Source: Bacillota bacterium
GTDB lineage: Bacteria; Bacillota; Clostridia; Lachnospirales; Cellulosilyticaceae
Reading direction: 5' to 3'
Assembly (NCBI GenBank): GCA_023410675.1
Contig: JAEYPM010000034.1
Location: 1 to 26,119 of the forward strand
Length of the DNA: 26,119 nucleotides
Below the pieces are notes generated by a model that ran no database searches, was not told where the DNA came from, and saw only the letters and a list, made by a program, of their open reading frames with translations. Below, piece by piece: positions 22,038 through 26,119 of this stretch (the first letter of the stretch is position 1; each line of letters starts with the position of its first letter). The position numbers and the translations under genes were made by a program.

Positions 22038-24482
22038 ATGCAAAATGAACATAATAGTATTTCTGAAGAAAGGAAAGAAGCAAAGGTGGATGAAACTTCA
22101 AAAAATACAGCTAATTTTTTTAATGAAAAAAGTATTCAGACATTTTCTCTGAAAGATGAACTGAATAAACAATTTAATAATGGAATAAGGCAGGTATTTA
22201 ATAGTGAGGAGATAAGAAATTGGTTGTTAGCAAGCGGCAAACTGATTCATAATAAGTTTAGTTTTAAAAATGCCATGCTAATATGGTTGCAAAAGCCCGA
22301 AGCAACTCATCTTATGGGTTATGAACAATGGAAGGAATGTGGACGCAATGTTGAACAAGGGGCAAGAGGTGCAAAAATATTTATCCCTATTACGGCGTAT
22401 GAAAAATATAAAGGGGGATTATATGATGCCATTAAAAACACTCTTAAAGCACAGTTATTAAAAAATCCATCTTCAGAACAAGAAAGTTATCATTTAGGAA
22501 TAAGTAGTCTTGAGTTTACTATGAATAGAGAAAATAAGCGTATAGGCATTAAGATAAATGGGAAACAACGAAATGTTTTTGGTTCTGATCAAGAAGGAAA
22601 ACGTTATATGGATCGTTTTGTTGTTGATAAAGCAATAGTAGGTTATAATGTGGGTACAGTCTTTGATATTAAAGATGTCATAGTACCTGAATATTTATGG
22701 TCAAGAAGTGGTCATGAGGCAGACGAAATAGCACCTGATGAAAAAGGAAATATTGTTAAGAATCGACGTGGTGAAGAGCGCATTTTTAATACACCAGAAA
22801 GACAAGCTCGTTTTAAAGCACATCTGGATAGGAAGATAGATTTAACTGATCTTAAAAAAATGCAAAAATTATTTGATGCTTGCGTTGCTGTAAGTGTAAA
22901 AAAGGGTGTACCTGTAATTCTTGCTGATAAAGAAATAGATAGCCTATTAGAGGAGGAAAAAGGTTACTTTTCTATTGATTCAAGTAATGAAAATCCTAAT
23001 GGAAAGATTGTCATTGATAAAGACCTTGAAATTTTAGAAAAATGTGCGGCACTCCTTCATGCAATAAGTACTGCTGGATTACATATAAATCTTGATTTTC
23101 TTATAAACCCTATAGTTGAAGATAAAATTGCACAAGAAATTCACAAAATACAAGCAGAAGCAATTGCTTTTTCAGTAGCGAGTAATTATGGCATTGAGAC
23201 GAATACAAGTAGCTTTAAATATCTTGCTGAATATGCCAATGATTTTGAATTGACAGATGTAGAAAAAGTATTAGGTGTGATTTATAAAGAAGCACAAACA
23301 TTAGCAAAAGATATTAAAGAAGAACTTGATATAATGGCGTTACAACCTGACCTTACAGAAAAACCTAAAGAATTGCTCGACAAAGAAACACTTATTGCAT
23401 TATCTGAAAAAGGTATCCGTTGTGCTATGGAAGAAGGGAATAAGGTCCACGAAGCACTGAAGGAGTTGCCAAGCCTTATTAAACAAAGTGAAAACAACCC
23501 AGAACTCATGGACATATTAAAATATCAAAAAGAAAATTTAGAAATTAGAGAAGCAGACCTTTCAGCACTGCTTGACTGTATAGAATTAATGAATACAACG
23601 GATAGCAGAGATATGCAGGAATCAATGATAGATACGATTCATTGCATAGTAAATCGTCTTAATGACTATAACAAAGGGTTTGAAGGACTTTCTGATATGT
23701 ATATTGTGATAGCAGGATCACAAGATAAAGAAGATTTGAAGGTTAATTTTAGTAAAGATCCACAAAAAACACTTGAATTAATGAAAAAAGATTATCCTGA
23801 ACTTGCGAAACTTTCAAGTATTCAATTAGAGTACATTGCAAAAAGTAAATTTATTGCACGCCAATTTGCAAAACTATTACGTGATAAACCACAGGTATTT
23901 GTTGATAAGGTCATTGAAAGAGCTAATCTTTTACAAAAAGTCGCTGCAAAAAATGGAACTTTTGTTGAAGTCAATTCATGTGAACAATGGACAGATAAAC
24001 CTTTTTTTGAAAAAGGAACACTTTGCAGTCCTAAGATTGCAGATAAAATTTTTATAGAGTGCGAAAAACAGGTGAGAGGTTTTCGTGCGGAAGCAAAAAA
24101 GAAAGATGGATATTATCCTAGCACAGGTTGTGACCTAACTGTATTCGTGCCAAATAAGAAGGAGGGACTTCTTAGAGTAAATGCAAGGCCAGGTATTGGA
24201 AGTATGCAACAAGATAGTCTAAGAGATTATTTAGAAAAGTTATGTAAACGTGGCCCGGAGCGAAAAGAAGTTCTTGCAAGCTTTACAGAAGCTTTGGAAG
24301 AAAGAGCGGATAAGAAAAAACTTATAGTACAGGATTTATCTTTAAAATCTAACAAAACAAATGAAAAAAAGAGTATGAGTGGATATATGAAATTAAAAGA
24401 GTGGAGCAAACAAATTAGTAATGTAAAAGAAAAAGATAAGGTAGTGAAGAAACAAACAAAAAAGGATTTAGAAAAGAGTTAG
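22038..24482 (+). CDS. LtrC/ArdC-like conjugation protein with degenerate metallopeptidase site
   Basis: An 814-residue protein. Residues about 40-220 resemble the ArdC-type ssDNA-binding domain: FSFKNAMLIWLQKPEATHLMGYEQWKECGRNVEQGARGAKIFIP, later VGTVFDIKDVIVPEYLW. Residues about 265-400 resemble the zincin-like domain usually fused to it. Where relatives have HExxH, this protein has HAIST (341-345), keeping the first His but losing the Glu and second His. The later AEAIAFSVASNYGI keeps the third-ligand Glu (374). The rest (400-814) is helical, with a block around 645-745 (EQWTDKPFFEKGTLCSPK, GFRAEAKKKDGYYPSTGCDLTVF). Such proteins may protect incoming ssDNA. There is no strong ribosome binding site; coupling to the upstream gene is likely. 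Confidence 0.8.
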   Translation: MQNEHNSISEERKEAKVDETSKNTANFFNEKSIQTFSLKDELNKQFNNGIRQVFNSEEIRNWLLASGKLIHNKFSFKNAMLIWLQKPEATHLMGYEQWKECGRNVEQGARGAKIFIPITAYEKYKGGLYDAIKNTLKAQLLKNPSSEQESYHLGISSLEFTMNRENKRIGIKINGKQRNVFGSDQEGKRYMDRFVVDKAIVGYNVGTVFDIKDVIVPEYLWSRSGHEADEIAPDEKGNIVKNRRGEERIFNTPERQARFKAHLDRKIDLTDLKKMQKLFDACVAVSVKKGVPVILADKEIDSLLEEEKGYFSIDSSNENPNGKIVIDKDLEILEKCAALLHAISTAGLHINLDFLINPIVEDKIAQEIHKIQAEAIAFSVASNYGIETNTSSFKYLAEYANDFELTDVEKVLGVIYKEAQTLAKDIKEELDIMALQPDLTEKPKELLDKETLIALSEKGIRCAMEEGNKVHEALKELPSLIKQSENNPELMDILKYQKENLEIREADLSALLDCIELMNTTDSRDMQESMIDTIHCIVNRLNDYNKGFEGLSDMYIVIAGSQDKEDLKVNFSKDPQKTLELMKKDYPELAKLSSIQLEYIAKSKFIARQFAKLLRDKPQVFVDKVIERANLLQKVAAKNGTFVEVNSCEQWTDKPFFEKGTLCSPKIADKIFIECEKQVRGFRAEAKKKDGYYPSTGCDLTVFVPNKKEGLLRVNARPGIGSMQQDSLRDYLEKLCKRGPERKEVLASFTEALEERADKKKLIVQDLSLKSNKTNEKKSMSGYMKLKEWSKQISNVKEKDKVVKKQTKKDLEKS

Positions 24483-24525
24483 AGCAAAAGAAACCTAAAT
24501 TAAACCCTATTAAAAGGAGTAAAGT

Positions 24526-24696
24526 ATGAGGTTGTTAAAGTCTTTTAATAAAGCCTCACTTCTTACAGAAAAAGATGAATGTGAGGAATATGAAGTTGAA
24601 ATATTTACACCACTCAAGGTAAAAATGACAAGTGAATTGTTATATAGAAAAAGAGAAGAAGAAATTAGAGAAAAGTATTGTAGACATACTAAATAA
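24526..24696 (+). CDS. Small charged protein (56 aa)
   Basis: A 56-residue frame starting MRLLKSFNKASLLTEKDE, with an acidic middle (ECEEYEVEIFTPL) and a charged helical C-terminus (LLYRKREEEIREKYCRHTK). A very good ribosome binding site, AAAAGGAG, sits seven bases before the ATG. It begins 43 bases after the LtrC-like stop and is probably in the same operon. The strong binding site and the conserved spacing of the cluster make it more credible than a random short frame. No family recognised. Confidence 0.6.
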   Translation: MRLLKSFNKASLLTEKDECEEYEVEIFTPLKVKMTSELLYRKREEEIREKYCRHTK

Positions 24697-24708
24697 TAAT
24701 ACTTAATA

Positions 24709-24741
24709 ATCTTATTAAAGAAGGAATATCTTCAATAAGAT
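24709..24741 (+). terminator. Hairpin after the 56-aa gene
   Basis: ATCTTATT (24709-24716 region) pairs with AATAAGAT (24734-24741), with GAAG/CTTC stacking inside. The T-run is missing, so it is a candidate terminator or mRNA-end hairpin only. Confidence 0.4.
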
Positions 24742-24832
24742 GAATGCACATAAATTATCTTAAATAAGGCTGATTGATTATGCAAATCATGCAGGAAAAA
24801 AGAAATTTATGAGTATGAACAGGAGAGATAAT

Positions 24833-25114
24833 ATGAAACAGATCATTGATATGTTTGATAATGATGAAAGAATTATTATAAATAAAACGTGCCGAGGGAT
24901 AGCTTTAGCTGAGTTTAAAAGAGGAAATTTTCTTGAGAATCTTATGTTTTCCCGTGATATAAGCACCGAAAAAGACATACTTAATCTACTTAATGGGCTA
25001 ATATTTAAGATAGAACATATTTCTGATACAGAATGGAATGATTTAAAAACAAAACTTCCCTTATATACATACTATAATGCAGAAAGTAATGTTGATGAAG
25101 TTCCAGAGGATTAA
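24833..25114 (+). CDS. Hypothetical protein (93 aa)
   Basis: A soluble, mixed-charge protein of 93 residues beginning MKQIIDMFDNDERIIINKTC. There is no membrane segment, and it ends with an acidic VDEVPED. I start it at the ATG at 24833 because AGGAGA lies six bases upstream; an in-frame ATG at 24809 has no such site. It lies between the 56-aa gene and the DUF1292-like gene in the accessory block. The composition (many Asp, Glu, Asn) fits a small acidic DNA-mimic or anti-restriction type as well as many others; nothing specific can be claimed. Confidence 0.65.
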   Translation: MKQIIDMFDNDERIIINKTCRGIALAEFKRGNFLENLMFSRDISTEKDILNLLNGLIFKIEHISDTEWNDLKTKLPLYTYYNAESNVDEVPED

Positions 25115-25144
25115 TAGATAGTATGGAAATTGCACCAAAAAGTT

Positions 25145-25161
25145 GCATGCAATGATACACT
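25145..25161. promoter_or_regulatory. Partial operator-like site D (before the DUF1292-like gene)
   Basis: The reverse complement reads AGTGTATCATTGCATGCAA. The first eight bases are identical to site C on that strand, and ATTGC follows after two missing bases. TTGCATGCAA is also a perfect 10-bp palindrome. It lies about 20 bases before the start codon at 25182. Membership in the operator family is uncertain. Confidence 0.3.
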
Positions 25162-25181
25162 AAAGAAAGGAGCTTTAAACT

Positions 25182-25934
25182 ATGGAAGAAAACTCCAATA
25201 TCATTCTTACAATGGAATATGAAGACGGCACAGTTGAGAAAAAGGAACTTCTGTCTATTTTTAGAGCGGAAAATGGATGTGATTATGCTGCACTTATTGC
25301 GGTTAATGAAGATGAAAAGGAACGGGAACAGGAAGATACCAATATTGAACTTGTGCGTGTGAAACCTTTTCAAAACGAAAATATGGAGGAAGATTATCTG
25401 ATAGAATGTATAGAGAGTGAAGATGAATTACTAGTTGCCAAAGAAGCTTTTGAAAAATCATTACAACAACCAGATAAAACAGATCTTGAATATTTATTAA
25501 GTGGGCTACAAGCTGTTCGAGAAGTCATCATCACACCATTACTACAAGAAATAGATAAAATGGATCCAGATAAGCTTGAATATTTATTAAATGAACTACA
25601 AGCTACCAAAGAGGCTATTGAACAATTACAACAAGAAATAAATAAAGACAAAGAAAATGTTGAAGAGTTAGTGCTTTCTTTCAAGAACGGAGGAAAGTTT
25701 GAGGATTGGAAGATTGTTGATGTATTTGACCATAATGGACGTAAATATATTGCACTGATTCCTGAATCAGAGCTAAATAATGAAAATATCAATATACATC
25801 TTATGCGTCTTAATTTGACAGTACAAGATGGTATTGAGGGATGTGAAGTTTATTCTATTACATCAGATATGGAGTATGAGGAAGTAGAACGCGTGTTTGC
25901 AAATCGTATAAATGCTACAAATAAAGAGGAGTAA
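25182..25934 (+). CDS. Protein with two DUF1292-like domains joined by a repeated helical linker
   Basis: An acidic 250-residue protein. Residues about 6-93 (ILTMEYEDGTVEKKELLSIF, YAALIAVNEDE, NIELVRVKPF, then EEDYLIECIESEDELLVAKEAFEKSL) have the layout of DUF1292 proteins. A second, shorter DUF1292-like unit is at about 172-245 (WKIVDVFDHNGRKYIALIP, NINIHLMRLNL, then MEYEEVERVFANRI). Between them a helical segment is duplicated: DLEYLLSGLQAVRE (98-111) and KLEYLLNELQATKE (127-140). AAAGGAG sits well before the ATG. DUF1292 proteins have no proven function. The duplication with a coiled linker suggests a self-associating or bridging protein. Last gene in the window. Confidence 0.75.
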   Translation: MEENSNIILTMEYEDGTVEKKELLSIFRAENGCDYAALIAVNEDEKEREQEDTNIELVRVKPFQNENMEEDYLIECIESEDELLVAKEAFEKSLQQPDKTDLEYLLSGLQAVREVIITPLLQEIDKMDPDKLEYLLNELQATKEAIEQLQQEINKDKENVEELVLSFKNGGKFEDWKIVDVFDHNGRKYIALIPESELNNENINIHLMRLNLTVQDGIEGCEVYSITSDMEYEEVERVFANRINATNKEE

Positions 25935-25966
25935 CTAAAATATAGTATGAAACATTTGCATATGTA

Positions 25967-25984
25967 AATCATTTAATAATGATT
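25967..25984 (+). terminator. Short hairpin after the DUF1292-like gene
   Basis: AATCATT (25967-25973) pairs perfectly with AATGATT (25978-25984) around TAAT. The arms are A/T-rich and no T-run follows, so it is only a candidate transcript-end hairpin, 33 bases after the stop codon. Confidence 0.3.
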
Positions 25985-26119
25985 CAATATAAATATGTGA
26001 ACCACAAATGAAAATGTCCCATTTATTCCAATTTCCTTGTTGACAACGAGCCTCTAGCCCTTAGGAAACCCAAATTATGCTCATATGGCAAGAAACCTTG
26101 TAAGTACAGCCATATGGCA
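25985..26119. other. Intergenic end of window, locally richer in G+C
   Basis: No gene is supported here. From about 26035 the sequence becomes visibly richer in G+C than the flanks. It contains a 9-base direct repeat, CATATGGCA, at 26082-26090 and 26111-26119. A minus-strand frame is open from the right window edge to a stop near 26024, about 31 codons. It could be the end of a gene that starts outside the window, or non-coding DNA such as a transfer origin or insertion-element end. Confidence 0.3.

Larger units (their letters stand above)
2030..26119. mobile_element. Integrative and conjugative element, left part (continues past the window)
   Basis: Starting at the second att copy, the sequence carries a near-complete Gram-positive type IV secretion set: PcfB-like, VirD4, VirB2-like, VirB6-like, PrgI-VirB4 and CHAP hydrolase. 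Topoisomerase III and an LtrC/ArdC-like protein follow, all on one strand. The gene order resembles clostridial conjugative transposons. Relaxase, integrase and the far att site are not in the window, so the right boundary is unknown. Whether 836-2029 belongs to the same element or is a separate small insertion is open. Confidence 0.85.

Overview
This is low-G+C Gram-positive DNA, most likely from a clostridium (Clostridia, perhaps the Lachnospirales). The A/T-rich codon use, AAAGGAG-type ribosome binding sites, the rRNA/tRNA cluster and the style of the conjugation genes all point that way. I cannot name a species. Nearly every gene is on the + strand.

Region 1 (1-890) is core chromosome: the 3' end of a 23S rRNA gene followed directly by seven tRNA genes (Asp, Val, Thr, Tyr, initiator Met, Phe, Lys), with no 5S rRNA between them. 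The last gene, tRNA-Lys, is an integration site. Its 3' half plus its terminator (796-886) recurs at 2030-2120 with 86 of 91 bases identical. A small segment carrying one alpha/beta hydrolase gene lies between the two copies. Past each copy is a pair of perfect DnaA-box 9-mers, and past the second copy there is also a run of 10-bp direct repeats.

Region 2 (about 2030 to beyond the window end) is one end of an integrative and conjugative element. It begins with small membrane-protein genes and a signal peptidase I (2322-5013). A type IV secretion operon follows (5205-18578): a PcfB/DUF3801-type protein, a VirD4/TraG coupling protein, a VirB2/Maff2-like pilin candidate, a VirB6-like channel protein, a PrgI-VirB4 fusion ATPase, a CHAP-domain wall hydrolase and a surface-anchored protein. 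Next come a GntR-type regulator and topoisomerase III (18662-21407). A DNA-processing and accessory block follows (21590-25934), with a small charged protein, an LtrC/ArdC-like protein whose metallopeptidase site is degenerate, and three small proteins, one with two DUF1292-like domains. No relaxase, integrase or recognisable VirB8 homologue is in the window; the relaxase and integrase are expected beyond the right edge.

How it fits together: the coupling protein and VirB4 ATPase would power DNA transfer through a channel built from the VirB6- and VirB2-like proteins. The CHAP protein would open the peptidoglycan, the signal peptidase could mature the secreted components, and TopB plus the LtrC-like protein would handle the transferred DNA. 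A shared operator-like dyad sits just downstream of good sigma-A promoters before the T4SS operon (5130-5155) and the LtrC block (21514-21539). A related site precedes the signal-peptidase block (about 2851-2870), and a partial one lies near 25145-25161. This suggests one regulator co-ordinates several transcription units. It is the most interesting regulatory signal I found.
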